This document shows, one piece after another, positions 11,101 through 24,044 of a DNA stretch of 64,000 bases (position 1 is the first letter of the stretch; each line of letters begins with the position of its first letter). The stretch is from Symsagittifera roscoffensis. Lineage: Eukaryota; Xenacoelomorpha; Acoela; Convolutidae. The stretch is taken from the NCBI RefSeq assembly GCF_963678635.1, contig NC_087064.1, positions 53,960,684-54,024,683 on the forward strand, given 5' to 3'. The notes below the pieces were generated by a model. That model searched no databases and was not told where the DNA came from. It was given only the letters and a program-made list of their open reading frames with translations. The position numbers and the translations under genes were made by a program.

Positions 11101-14100
11101 ATCTATACCAAAATTGCGCTGGGGTGTTTTATAAGTAATAAACTCCTCCTAGAATCTGTGGTTTTAAGAGTTTTTCATTCGTGTTAATGGAATGTATGGG
11201 GGTTCTCTGCTTGTTGAAACAAATCAGACGCGCCTAGAATGGCTGCTAACCATACAGATACTAGTTAATAACACTCACCGAGAAATGTGGGTGATCCAAT
11301 TGGTCCACTTAAAAAAGATTGTTGTTTCTCCCTTGGACCGATTCACACGTTTTCGAAGGACAAGTTTTTATTTTTTTGACGACACATGACAGTCAATATG
11401 GGCATATCGATGAACCCAAGTTTGTTTGATTTTCGTCCTTGTCGTCCTAAAGTTGTTGGTTTTAAGCTTTGTTTAGTGATAATGAAATGTATGGGGTTCT
11501 GATCTTGTTGAGAGAAGTCAGACGCGCCTAGGATGGAGCCTAATGGTGCAGACACTAGTTGATATTACCGTTGAGGAAATTGGGTTATGTTGTAGTCCCT
11601 TTACAATTCAATGTTCTTTCTCCCTTGGATCGTTGCTACACGTTTTCGATGGACGAGTGTTTCCATTTTGACTCAATCTAACTTGATTCTGTAAACCTAC
11701 CGAAGTAGCGTTGGAACCAGGAGCAAAACAGTTCTGGAATGTTTTTACCCTGATGAACTTCGTTATAATATCGTTGGTTTTCAGATTTTCAAGTCGTGAT
11801 AATGGAAGATATGGGTTTTTTGTTCTTGTTGGGACAAGTAAGTTGCGCCTAAGTTGGCTGTCAACTGTACAGGCATTAGTAGATAGCACTCTACTTGGAA
11901 CTCGAGGCCCCTTTTTTACAACTGTTAGTTTTCCCGTGGATCAATTCTACACCTTTTCGAAGAAAGAGTTTTTCATTTTTGACTGCACATGACAACCATT
12001 GTGAGCACATCGACAAGCGCAAAAGTAGTTGATTATTTAAACTAATTGGATTAGTTTAGGAGTCAGCAGCAAAATTGAGCTGAGGTGTTTTTAACTTTAT
12101 AAACTTACGTCATCAAATCGGCGTTTTTCTGACGTTTTAGTCGTGATATTGAAATGTTTGGGTTTCTCGTCTTGCTGAAACGAGTCAGATGCGCCTGGAA
12201 CTGCCCGTAAGTGTACAGATGCTCATTGATAACGCAGGCCGAAGAATTTGAGTAAACTTACAGGTCCCTTTGTCAAGAAAGTAGTTGTTTCCGTGACTCG
12301 AAGCTACTTATTTTCGAAGGACGAGTTTTTCCATTTTTGACGGCACGTGACAGACATTTTGAGCATCTCGACAAGCTCATTTTTAACTGATTGTTTGAAC
12401 TAATTGGGCTATCTTAGGAATCAGTAGCAAAATTGCGCTGAGGTGTTTTTTAACTTTTTAAACTTGGCGTCCCAAAGACGGAGGTTTTCAGACTTTTTAG
12501 TCTTGATATTGATACGTTTGGGATTCTCGTCTTGTTGAAACTAGTCAGACGATCGTAGAATGACTCATAATTGCACAAAGACTTGTTGACAAAAACCTCC
12601 GAGAATTTCGAGCTATCTATTATGTCCGTTTTTAATAAAAATGATGTTTTTCCCTTGGATCGACGCTAAACATTTTTGAAGGACGATTTTTTATTTTGAT
12701 GAAGCATAACAGCCAATTTGAACATCTTGGTTAGCCGAATTTTCTTTGATTATCTAAACTAAAGGAGATGATTTTGGAGCCAGGAGCAAAGTTGAGCAAG
12801 GTTGACTTCAAACTGATCAACTTAACGTCATAATGTTTGTGGTTTTAAGATTTTTCAGGTCGTGATAATGAAACGCATGGGGTTCTCTACTTGTTAAAAA
12901 CGAGTCAACCGTGTTTGACTTGGGAATCAGACGTGCCTAGAACGGCTACCAATCATACAGATACTAGTTAATAACACTCACCAAAAAAATTGGGTGATCC
13001 AATCGGTCCATTTTCAAAAGATTCTTGTTTCTCCCTTGTATCGAAGCACATGTTTTCGAAGGACGAGTTTTTCCACTTTTGACGCCACATGCAAGCCAAT
13101 GTGGGCAAATCGATGAACCCAATAATAATTGGTTTTGTAAATCTACTGAGTTATCGTTGGAAGTAGAAGCAAAATAGCTCGGGGGGGATGGGGTGGGGGT
13201 TTAACATATGGAACTTGTCGTCGTAAAGTCGTTGGTTTTCAGATTTTTAAGTCGTGATAATGGAACGTCTGTGGTTCTGTTCTTGTTGAGACAACTCAGA
13301 CCCACCTATGATGGCTCCTAAATGAACAGGCACTAGGTGATAACAATGTTGAGGAAATTGGGTTATCATGTAGTCATTTTACAAAACAATATTTTTCCCT
13401 TGGATCGTTGCTACACGTTTTCGAAGGACAAATTTTTCCATTTTTGACAGCACTATGAGCATCTCGATGAACCCAAGGTTATTTGATACTGTTAACTTTT
13501 TGAGGTAGCGTTGGAGCAGGAGCAAAACAGCGCTGTGTTAATTTTAACCTATTGAGCTTGTCGTCGTAATGTCGTTGGTTTTCAGATATTTTGGTGATGT
13601 TGAAACGTATGGGGTTCTGATCGTGTTGAGACAATTCAGACGCGCCTAAGATGGAACTTAACTGTACAGGCACTAGTTGATAAAACTTTGAGGAATTTGG
13701 GTCCCTTTACAAAACAAGGTTGTTTCTCCCTTGGATCGTTGCTACACGTACACGTTTTCGAAGGACCAGTTTTTCCATTTTGACTGCACATGACAGCCAT
13801 TTTGAGCATCTTGACGAGCCCAAAACTAATTGCTTAACTAAACTACATGGGCTAGCTTAGGAATCAGGAGCAAAATTGCGCTAAGGTGTTTTCAACCTCA
13901 TAAACTTGACGTCAAAAAAGTGTTGGTTTTCAGATTTTTTTCGTGATAATGAAACGTTTGGGGTTCTCGTTTTGTTGAAACAAGTCGGAAGTTCCTAGAA
14001 TGACTCATAATTGCACAGACATTGTTGATAACATTCCCCGAGGACTTTGAGTTTTCTAGTAGTTCCGTTTTTATTAAACAAAACGGTTGTTATTCCATTG

Positions 14101-17100
14101 GATCGATGCTACACTTTTTTGAAGTACGAGTTTTCACATTTTTGACGGAATATGACAGCAAATAAAAAAATTTCGATGATCCCAAGATTATTTGAATCTT
14201 TAAATTTTTGAGGTAGCGTTGAAACCAGGAGCAAAACAGCGCCTGGTTATTTTGAAATTATTGAGCTTTTCGTCGTAAAGTCGTTGGTTTTCAGATTTGT
14301 TTCTGGTGATATTGAAACGTATAGGGTGGTGATCTTGTTGAGACAAGTCAGACACGCCTAAGATGGATCTTGATTCTAGAGACACTAGTAGATAACAATG
14401 TTGAGGAAATTGGGTTATCATGTAGTCCCTTTACAAAACAAGGTGGTTTCTCCCTTGGATCGTTGCTTCACGTTTTCGAAGGACCAGTTTTTCCATTTTT
14501 GACGGCACATGACAGTCAATATGGGCATCTCAATAAACTCAAGGTTATTTGATTCTGTGAATTTACTAAGGTAGCATTGGAAACAGGAGCAAAACAATTC
14601 AGAGGTGTTTTTAACCTATTGAACTTCGTTATAATATCGTTGGATTTCAGATTTTCAAGTCCTGATAATGGAACGTATGGATTAATGATCTTGTTGAGAC
14701 CATTCAGATGCGCTAAGGTTGGCTGTAAACTGTACAGACACTAGTAGATAACACTCTACTTGGAAATTGGGCTAACCAGTAGGACCCTTTTTATAACTGA
14801 TCTTTTTCACGTGGATCGAAACTACACCGTTTCGAAGAAAGAGTCTTTCCACTCTGACTGCACATGACAACCCTTGTGGGCATATCGACAAGCGCAAGTG
14901 TCAATGACTAATTGAACTAGTTGGGTTAGCTTTGGAACCAGGAGCAAAACGGCGCTGGGTTGCTTTTAACCTATTTAACTTGTTGTCGTAGAGTCGTTGC
15001 TTTTCAGATTTTTTTTAGTGATAATGAAACGTACGGCGTTCTCTTCTTGTTGAAACAAGTCAGACGCGCCTAAGATGGATCATAACTGAACAGACACAAG
15101 TTGATAACACTGTTCGAGGAAATTTGGTTATCAGGTAAGGCTCTTTTTAAACAATGTTGTTTCTTCCTTGGATCGATGCTACAACTTTTCGAAAAAAAAG
15201 TTTTTCCATTTTGACGGCACATCACAGCCATTGTGAGCATCTCGGCGAGCCCATGTTTGTTTATTATTTGATTCTTTAAACTTACTGAGGTAGCGTTGGA
15301 ATTAGAAGCAAAACAGCGCTGGGCTTTTTAACCTATTGAAATTGTCGTCGTAAAATCGTTGGTTTTCAGATTTCTTAAGTCGTGATAATCAAACGTATGG
15401 GGTTCTGTTATTATTGAGACAAGTCGGAAGCACCTAAGATGGTTCTGAACTGTAAATACACCAGTTGAAAATACTCTACTTGGAAGTTGTGCATTCCAGT
15501 AGGCCCCTTTTTTATAACTGTTGTTTTTCCCGTCGACCGATTCTACACCTTTTCGAAGAAAGAAGTTTTCCATTCTAATTGCACATGACAACCATTGTGA
15601 GCATATCGACGAGCGCAATAGTACTTGATTATTTAGACTATTAGACTAATCGGTTCAGCTTAGGAGTCAGCAGCAAAACTGCGCTGAGGTGTTTTAACTT
15701 TAAAAACTTGCGTCATCAAATCGGCGGTTTTCTGACGTTTTAGTCGTGATATTGAAACGTTTGGGTTCAAGTCTTGTTGAAACGAGTCAGACGCGCCTAG
15801 AATTGCCCGTAAGCGTACAGACGCTCGTTGACAACGCAGTCCGAAGAATTTGAGTAACTTTACAGGTCCCTTTAGGAAGAAAATATTTGTTTCCGTGAAT
15901 CGAAGCTACTTATTTTCGAAGGACGAGTTTTTCCATTTTTGACGGAACGTGACAGCCAATTTGAGCATCTCGACAAGCCCATTAGTAATTGATTAATTGA
16001 AATAAATGGGTTAGCTTAGGAATCAGTGGCAAAATGGCGCTGAGGTGTTTTTAGTTTTTTAAAATCAGCGTCATAAAGACGGCGGTTTTCAGATCTTTAA
16101 TCTTGAAAATGAAACGTTTGGGATTCTCGTCTTGTTAAAACTAGTCAAAAGATCCTAGAATGATTCATAATTGCTCAAAGACTTGTTGACAACATTCTCC
16201 GAGATTTTCGAGCTGTCTATTAGGTCCGTTTTTAATACAATTGTTGCTTTTCCCTTGAATCAACGCTACACATTTTTAAAGGATGATTTTTTTATTTTGA
16301 TGAAGCATGACAGCCAATGTGAGCTTCTTGGTGAGCCCAATTTTGCTTGATTATGCAATTTAAATGAGATAATTTGGAGCCAGGAGCAAAGTCGAGCTAG
16401 GGTGTCTTCAATCTGATCAACTTAACGTCATAATGTTTGTGGTTTTGAGATTTTTCAGGTCGTGATAATGAAACGCATGGGGTTCTCTTCTTGTTAACAC
16501 GAGTCAAACGTGTCTGCCATGGGAATCAATCAGACATGCCTAGAAAAGCTCCCAAACGTACAGATACTAGTTGATAACACTAGCCTAGAAATTTTGGCGA
16601 TCCAATTGGTCCATTTATAAATAGGTTGTTGTTTCTCCCTTGGATCGCTGCACATGTTTTCGAATGACGTAATCTCAATTTTTGACGGCACATGATAGCA
16701 AATGCAGGAATCTCCGTGAACCCAATGTTATTTGATTCCGTCAAGCTATTGAGGTAGCTTTGGAACCAGAAGCAAAACAGCGCTGGTTGTTTTTAACCTC
16801 TTGAAAATGTTGTCATAATATTGTTGGTTTTCAGACGTTTTAAGTCGTGATAATGAAAAGTATGGAATTATGTTCTCGTTGGGACTATTCAGGCGCGCCT
16901 ATGTTGAAACTTAACTGTATAGACACTAGTTGATAACACTCTTCATAGGAATTGAGTTATCAAGTAGGCCCCTTTTATATAACTCTTGTTTTTCCCGTGA
17001 ATCGATGCTACATTTTTCCGAAGGAAGAATTTTTCTATTTTGAGGGAACATGACAGCAATTGTGAGCATCTGAGCCCAAAACTAACTGATTAAACAAAAT

Positions 17101-18040
17101 AAATGGGGGAGCATAGGAATCAGTAGCGAAATTGAGGTGTTTTTGACTTTATGAACTTGGCGTCATAAATTCGGCGGTTTTTATAGACTTTTTAGTCGTG
17201 ATAATCAAACGTTTGGAATCTCGTCTTGGTGAAACGAGTCAGACACTTCTAGAATGGCACATAATTGCAGAGAAACTTGTTGGCAACCTTCTCCCAGAAT
17301 TTTGAGCTATCTAGTAAGAACTAACTAGTAATTTAATAAAAGTGTTGTTTTTCTTTTGGATCGATGCTACATATTTTCGAAGGACGAGTTTTCTTGTTTT
17401 TGACGACGCATTACAGCCAACGTGAGCGTCTCGGTGAGCCCATTTTTTTGATTGTTCAAACTATATGAGGTAATTTTGGAGCCAGGAACAAAATTGAGCA
17501 AGGGTTTTTTCAATCTGATGAACTTAACGTTATAAAATTTTTTAGTTTTCAGAATTGCGCTGGGGTGTTTTAACCTAATAAACTTGTCATAGAGATTGTG
17601 GTTTTCTGAGTTTATTTATCCGTGGATTTTGGTGATCGAATTGGTCCTTTTATAAAAAGATTGTTGTTTGTCCCTTGAATTGATGCACACGTTTTCGAAG
17701 GCCAGTTTTTCAATTTTTGACGGCACATGACAACAGATACGGGCATCTTGATGGGCCCAATATAATTTGGTTATGTAAATTTCCTGGGGTAGCGTGGGGA
17801 CCAGTTAAAAAGTTGCGCTGGCCAGGTTTTTAACCTAATCAACTTGTTGTCATAAAGTCGGTTGTTTTCAGACTATTTCAGTGTTCATAACAGAAGCTAC
17901 TCTACAAGTTGAAATGAGTCACACTCGCCCAGACTGGCTTGTAATTCTAGAGACACTAGGTGATAACACTTTCTGAGAAGTTGGAGTTATCTATCAGGTT
18001 CCATTTTAAAAATTTGGTTGTTTTAGTGAATCGAAGCTAC
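5106..18040. repeat. Satellite array, about 350-bp monomers, roughly 37 copies
   Basis: A conserved TTTTCGAAGGA core recurs at about 5244, 5591, 5973, 6283, 6641, 6966 and so on to about 17690. The usual spacing is 310-390 bp, with one short unit of about 220 bp near 8711-8931. Each monomer also carries other landmarks in fixed order: a TTTTTCCATTTTTGACGGCACATGACA block, a GGAACCAGGAGCAAAACAGCGCTGGG block, a TTTTCAGATTTTT.AGTCGTGATAATG block and a CAGACGCGCCTA block. Monomers differ from each other by roughly 15-30 percent, but some multi-monomer blocks are near-identical (6949-7270 with 10637-10960; 8870-9330 with 10240-10690), a higher-order mosaic. Short open frames inside it are by-products of the repeat. 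I see no gene. Confidence 0.93.
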
Positions 18041-19789
18041 ACATTTTGTTAAGACGATTTTTTGGCATTTTTCACGGCAATGTACGCTTCTGTCAGTTGG
18101 AAATGATTCTACCTGGTGGTGCTATAGGTTGATTTCTTGCCAGAACAAGTGTCTTGTAATTGGGACCTACACTTGTTTCCCGTAAATAATTTTTCTTACT
18201 TGCTTTATTAAAAATCTATGAACAAAGTTCAGACTCTTATATAGGTCGGGATGATTTTTTTTCGTTTTTTTTTTCGTTCAAGAAAACTCTTTAAATTGTG
18301 TTCACGCTCAAATTGTTTTTTCTTCGCGGTTTGACTTTTTCTTACCTTAATTTTGGTTCATTTCTTTTGAATTTCTCTTTCTTGTTGTTTGTCCCTTGAA
18401 TCGATGCACACGTTTTCGAAGGCCAGTTTTTCAATTTTTGACGGCACATGACCAAATGGAATGTAATGATCAGGTTTTCCACACAAATAAAAGTTCACTT
18501 ATTGGTTCAGTTTTCTCAAATTGGTTTAATTTTTTAGAAAAAGTGCAAATCAAAAATTGTTCTAGAAATTCAAAAATTTTTTAGGCATATAATTTTTGAT
18601 TTTTCGAAGGTTTGGATTTTTCAGAAATTGAGTCAGTATCTCTTGCCAATTTATTAAACTTTCACAACTTCGAGATCCATTCACACTTATCCCAGATATA
18701 ACACTGTTGCCTGAGTTGTATCTTAGGTCTTGGTTTTGAGTCGCCTGGACCTTGTTCTTCAGTATGTTTGAAATTGAAACAACAACATTCCGGGAAAAAT
18801 GGAATTGTCGGATTTTAGTTTGTCTGCTTGTTTCGTCGGTTTAGTTGCAACATCGGGGTGTTTTTTGTGCTATTCACATTTCAAATCGTATTTTCAATTG
18901 TTTTTAGCTTACACCGATATCTTAATATAGCTGGGAAAACCTGGTATTTGCATAAAAATGACCTGGAGTTTTATAACCTTGACGTTGTAAGTTTACTTTG
19001 GTTGTCGTTTCTTTCGCTTAAAAATCCCAAAATTTTTCGACCTAATTGGTTGCGTTTTATGTTTTATTGGCCTAATTACTTTATTTTTTTAGCTTCAAAG
19101 GCAAAAAACGGTTGATTGTTTTTCTGAAAACTTCAGTTAGTTTGTGTTGCATTTACCCATTTTTTGTCGGCTTAGCGTGTTCAAAGCATTATGCTTGTTT
19201 ATACTGATGATTGTGTTTTTCTAATGTTTTTCTGAAATTATTTTTGTTTTTTTTTAACAAATTTATTTTTCGAATTTGTTTTTTTTTGTCGGTCTGATTG
19301 TTTTTTCACTAGCTTGCAGCGCTGCGCTTGCAATGTAAGGCAAGTGATGCAAAGCGCCGTTTTGCTTTGTGATTAAATTACAACTTCGCCTCTGTGTTTC
19401 GTCAGAAACGAATGTTTGAATCAAAAAAGTATAGTGTCAATCAAAATTTATTCTAAAATTCAAAGAGCTTTGAGGCCAAGTGGTTTTTGGTCTCCGTTTT
19501 TATGACTGTTTAATTGAATTTTTTCCCATCCAATTTTTTTTCGCCTTCTTGCAACGCTACGCTTTCGCTGTATCGCAAACGATGCGAAGCTGCGCATCCT
19601 CTTTGTCTAAAGTTTCTTTCGAGTGTTCGAAGGTTCTAAATTGTTAATGTGTTTATGTTAACTTTTTTTTTTATTTGTAATGTTTTATATATTTCAGAAT
19701 TGTTGGTATGAAAATCTGTTTCTATAATCGTCCAATTAAACCTGCAACTTGATGTCATGTCAGAAAAAGGACAAAGATAACTTCAATTT
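18041..19789. other. AT-rich spacer, no supported gene
   Basis: T-rich sequence with no convincing coding frame. 18384-18452 is an isolated satellite fragment almost identical to 17664-17732. Two short patches rich in GC palindromes (about 19308-19370 and 19545-19600, with GCGCTGCGC, GCAACGCTACGC and GATGCGAAGC) resemble each other. A 95-codon hydrophobic frame at 18828-19115 has no ATG start and no supporting signal, so I do not call it. Confidence 0.5.
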
Positions 19790-21330
19790 CAGTGTTTTTT
19801 TTCGTACCATATCTTGGCATAAAAGGAAAGTAGGTCAAAGCCATATAGAGCCTCGCTGAATGAGAGCCTAATGATTGCCTTTGATAGCTTCGGAAAAATC
19901 AAAAAATTTTGGTCTCTTAGTGAAAACGCTTTTGGCATAATGTTTTGTACCGTTTTCTGGAGGTGAAATATACAAATTTATTGAGATCTAAGGACTCATA
20001 AAGGTCAATATCAGTGACATAGCTATCTTTTCCCAAACAAAGCCAGTAAAAACTGTGTGTGCAAAGCTTTGCCTTTTTTGCAGTATTTCTTTGAATTTCT
20101 CGATTTGAACCAACGTTACTAAAGAAATCTGGAAAACTTCTTTTTCAGTGCTTAATTTTTGGATCATATTTTTGCTAAAAATTATTTTGGACCAAAATCA
20201 AATAGTTTCAAGATGTATGAGAGTCTGATGATTGGCTCTGATGGCTCCAAAAGTAGCAAACTTTTTTTTTGGCCTCTAACTGAAAACGCATCTGGTTTAA
20301 AGTTTTTTCCCGAATTTTGTAAGTGAATTATATATATTTTTTCAGATTAAGGACTTTATAAGCTTCATTATTTAGAAATATTATAAGCTTCCAAAAAATG
20401 CAAACGAAAACTATTTTAATCCAAGATTTTCGAGAGCCTTATAAATAAATGGCTTTGATTTCTCGGATAATATCAAAGTGCTTTTCTGGCCTCTTGGTCA
20501 AAAAACTGATTTAAACTTTTATTCCGAACTTTGGTACTGAAATTTAAGATTTTTTTTAGATTAAATATTTGATAGACTTCACTGTCAGTTTTATTGTTCT
20601 TTTTCACAAGAAAACACCGTATTCAGAGCATCTATGCGAATTTTAGCGGCTGTTTCTGATATTTCTTCTAAACAGTCGATTTGTACAAACGGTATCAAAA
20701 AAACCTGGAAAACTTTTTGTATAGTGCTTATTTTTCGGATCATATATTTGCAAATCACTAATTTTACCCAAATCATAAAGTCTCAAGCTGTTTGAGAACC
20801 TGATGATTGGATTTGATGGCTCCAAAAATATCAAACGAATTTTTGGTCTCTAACTGAAAACGTATCTGGTTTAAAGTTTGTTTCCGAATTTTGGAGGTGA
20901 AATTTATGCTTTAAGGAAATTAAGGATTTTATAAGCTTCAAGTTTGGTTATATATCTCCTCATTTTCTAAACGGTTAACGTGTTTGCTGTATCTGTTCAA
21001 AGTTTTGCGGATTTTTTTTTTGATATATCTGCACCAAAAAAAGTCGGGAGATCTTCGTTATCAATGTTTTTTTTTTCAGATCATATATTAGCCAAAATTC
21101 AATTTAGACAGAAATCAAACAGGTAATGAGCCTGGTGAGAGGCTTGGATTGTGTCAAAATTATCAAGTTTTTTTGGTCTCTTAGTTAATCTGCTTTGTTA
21201 CAATTTTTGGAGGTGAAGTATGTAGAACTTTTTGCTATGAGGACTTTATACTCTTCAATACTAGCTATATATAACTCGCTTCCCAAACAGATATTGTGTT
21301 CAGCGTTTCTTTAAAAAGATTTTACCTATT
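19790..21330. repeat. Second tandem repeat family, about 330-360 bp, about 5 units
   Basis: The block GGTCTCTnAnTGAAAACGC...TTT...TTTTGGAGGTGAAATATA...AAGGACTTTATAAGCTTCA recurs at about 19911, 20270, 20487, 20846 and 21174. Spacings are about 359, 217, 359 and 328 bp, so the third unit looks shortened. Units are well diverged. They also share segments around GATCATATTTTTGC and GATTGGATTTGATGGCTCCAAAA. The family is unrelated in sequence to the array at 5106-18040. Confidence 0.7.
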
Positions 21331-21600
21331 TTTTGCCGTTATTCGAAACAAAATGGAAGCAAAAATTAGAAAACAAAAATATTTAAATTTTCAACTGCAA
21401 GGTAAGTGGTAACGTTTCTAATGTGATAAGCTGCGATAATAAACTGACGGCTCTCATTTTAGTGATAATTAAATGTTTCATTAGGCTGTCCTTTTAGCTT
21501 TCTGTATTTGTAGTGACGGTTTTGTCGTTGCCCTTCAAAGGTCCTGTATGTTCTAGCTAGCTGCACTTTCGAAATACATTTTATTTGATGTCTGTTCTTG

Positions 21601-21862
21601 ATTTGAAGTAAGATTTGAGCGGTTTGAGTGGTTTTTTGGACGATTGAGTTCAAAATATTGCTTCATAGCGAGCGGTTTGAACAATTTTTGAGCGGTTTAT
21701 CTAAAAAATAAACGCTCAAGAACCGCCTAAGCCTTGCGCGGTTTTTGATCATTTTTTTTTCTATAAACCGCTCAAAAACCGCTCAAACCGCTCATTATGA
21801 AGCAAGATTTAGAGCGCAATTAAAAAAAAACTGCTCAAATCGCTCAAATCTTGCTTCGAATT
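21601..21862. repeat. Fold-back (nested inverted) repeat built from GAGCGGTTT motifs
   Basis: Outer arms: 21603-21637 (AAGTAAGATTTGAGCGGTTT) pairs with 21826-21860 read on the other strand. Inner arms: about 21660-21700 (GCTTCATAGCGAGCGGTTTG) pairs with about 21773-21812. The centre is an AT-rich loop of about 70 bp. The whole 260-bp unit could fold into a long hairpin and looks like a fold-back MITE. I see no clear target duplication. Confidence 0.7.
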
Positions 21863-23760
21863 AGGTAAAAAATCTCGGATCGGGAAGGCGCCGAACAGAA
21901 AGCAGAGGCGGAACTTACAATTGAGGACAACAGAAAACAAAGCATCAGCAAAATTCAGAGGACATACAGGATAGGAATATTAAAGGACGACAAAAAAAGC
22001 TCAAACTCATCCTCGGTGGTAACCTATAATCCACAAATCATGAAACGAAATTAAAGCAGGGCAACAGAACACTCAGTTTCATTTTTACTGGAAATGACAG
22101 TTTTGCTTAAACTCAAATGGAAGAGCATCAAAAAAGGAGTCTCTATGATGAATGGCTTTTAACATAATCTCTCCTCTGTAGGGACCATTTTTCTGTAAAT
22201 GATATAGAAGATAGAAAGCCGTTGAAATAGATGTAAGAACGTTTACACAAATGCACCACGCAAAGGTCAGATTCGAGATGTTTTAATGGCGACTACGGTG
22301 GAGCGACTGCGGCGGTGAGTATATTGCGAATTTTCTTGTTTTGCGAGTTGCCTTTACTTGCAAGTTGTCGCATAGGGGTTTATACGTGTTCGCAAAATTT
22401 AACCCTGATGAAAAAAGATGCATATGATAACTCAGATGAATGAGAACAGTATGAAAACCAATTTAAGCGAACTGCATGTAACAAACTGTGAGTCATTTAG
22501 AATTTCGACACCAAGAAGCTTAAGTGTCAATGTTAGAGATGGAATATGATTGGTTATTTAGTAATATTTTATAGTGATAGTTTTATCAACAAAATAATTG
22601 GTTTATAGATACTATTTCAAAACTGGTTCCAAAATTGACAAAGGATGGAAAGAAGAGAAAGATCTTTTTCAGGTGTTTTCTCTAATTCATCTTTTTACAC
22701 GCAATCGTAAATAAGACAAGAATGTTTTAGCGCCTTGACTACTAATAATAACAAGACGGCTCGTATCAGGGCGAAACCCTGAAAGTTCTGACTGCCTTTG
22801 AACGTTTATGGAGCAGTCATAACATAAAAAAAATAAATGAAATAAAATAAAATTCTAAATCTTGAAAATTTTTCTATGAAAATCATCCCCCCACACGCCA
22901 TATAAAGTATAAAACAATAGATTTCGCTCCTTGCAACAAATCAATTGTGGCGAATAAGCTTCGTCCAACCAATTTGGAACGATTTCTAAGACGGATTAAA
23001 TCTCCGCTTACGCGTTATTAGCGCGAAATATATCGCGCGTTAATTGTTCCAAATTGGTCAAAATGGCAAATTTTAAACACTCATAACTTTACGAAAAATG
23101 ATCACAGGTGAAATGTCTTTTCAAATTTAAGCTGAAGACAATAATAGCTTTCGAATGATATAACGAAAATTCCGTCAAAAATGGCTAGCTAAAAAGTCGA
23201 AATTTGTCTGAAGAAAAAAAAACCCACCCCGAGCACAAAAGTTCAGTTACTTTCGTATCGAAAGTCGGAACAATAACAAAAGAATTGCGTTGTTTCAATT
23301 TGCAACGCAATAATCCGCTGCTGATAAACGAAAAAATCGTAAGTCAAAACCGTATCAATATAAAAGCTAAGTATTAGGCACAACAAAACCGGAAATGTTC
23401 TAGCATTGTTACAGCGGTATCAATCAACGTAAACGAAGTTACTTTTGTAAATTGACGCATATCATATTTTTTCGTAATATTTTTTTTCCTCATTATCTCA
23501 CGAAACTCTGAACTTGAATTCATTAGAAATTCGAACGGTCAAGAACAAAAGCAAATTGTTTTTGTTTCGGCTGTTTGATGAATTCTTGTTCATAGTTCTG
23601 CATCTTTAATAAAGTTTCATGATAATTATTTCTCAACGATTAATACTAAGCTTCGGTGACCAGAAAGTAGTGTTACATGGTGTTTTTATGTCACTGAAAA
23701 CCAGAGACAAGTTCTAAAACAGTTCTAAAAAGTGAGTGGATTTTACTTTCCCGGGTTGAC
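21863..23760. other. Spacer left of retroelement copy B, nothing recognised
   Basis: No frame, RNA gene or known repeat that I can support. There is one modest hairpin-like pair, CCAATTTGGAAC (22969-22980) with GTTCCAAATTGG (23046-23057), enclosing a GCGCGAAATATATCGCGCG palindrome. Confidence 0.45.
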
Positions 23761-23764
23761 CTCC
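23761..23764. other. Target site duplication CTCC, left of copy B
   Basis: CTCC sits immediately before the TG that starts the 5' LTR and recurs at 42568-42571 immediately after the CA that ends the 3' LTR. A 4-bp duplication fits Ty3-type integrases. Four bases alone are weak, but they coincide with LTR ends defined independently by comparison. Confidence 0.75.
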
Positions 23765-23879
23765 TGGAACCTGATCTAAACTACATTTTATGATTGGATA
23801 AACTAGATATTTTACCACTGTAAAGTATTTGATATCAACCAATCATGATCCATCAAACTAACAACCCACTTATTTGTAA

Positions 23880-23907
23880 GTGCTGAAATTACTTGTAATT
23901 TCAGCAC
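23880..23907. promoter_or_regulatory. Conserved LTR hairpin
   Basis: GTGCTGAAATTAC, two-base loop TT, then GTAATTTCAGCAC: a perfect 13-bp stem. It is unchanged in all three LTRs of the window (236-263 and 42273-42300) although copy A has diverged around it. Just upstream CACTTA/TAAGTG makes a second small stem. The role is unknown. It could be a protein-binding palindrome or an RNA structure. Confidence 0.6.
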
Positions 23908-24036
23908 CAGAGAGATTTGAATTTAACTTAGAAATTAGTTGCCTCTCCAAGAGAACTTCAGCAGCCGCAATAAACCAGTATACCCTAGATCTATTGAGCC
24001 TAGCAGAGACTAGTTAAACAACCTGAGACTAGATAG

Positions 24037-24044
24037 TATAAAAG
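24037..24044 (+). promoter_or_regulatory. Possible TATA box in 5' LTR
   Basis: TATAAAAG in the second half of the 5' LTR. The 3' LTR has TATAAGAG here. The position would place the RNA start roughly 30 bases downstream, before the primer-binding site. Prediction from sequence only. Confidence 0.4.

Noticed and set aside
5106-18040. CRISPR array as an explanation of the periodic repeat
   Set aside because: Unit size is about 350 bp with no unique spacers; the DNA is eukaryotic satellite.
18828-19115. A 95-codon hydrophobic frame
   Set aside because: T-rich DNA gives Phe/Leu-rich frames by chance. No ATG start, no conservation evidence.
22741-22830. A GC-containing hairpin (CAGGGCGAAACCCTG) as an RNA gene
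   Set aside because: The stem is only about 5-6 bp and nothing around it matches a known RNA.
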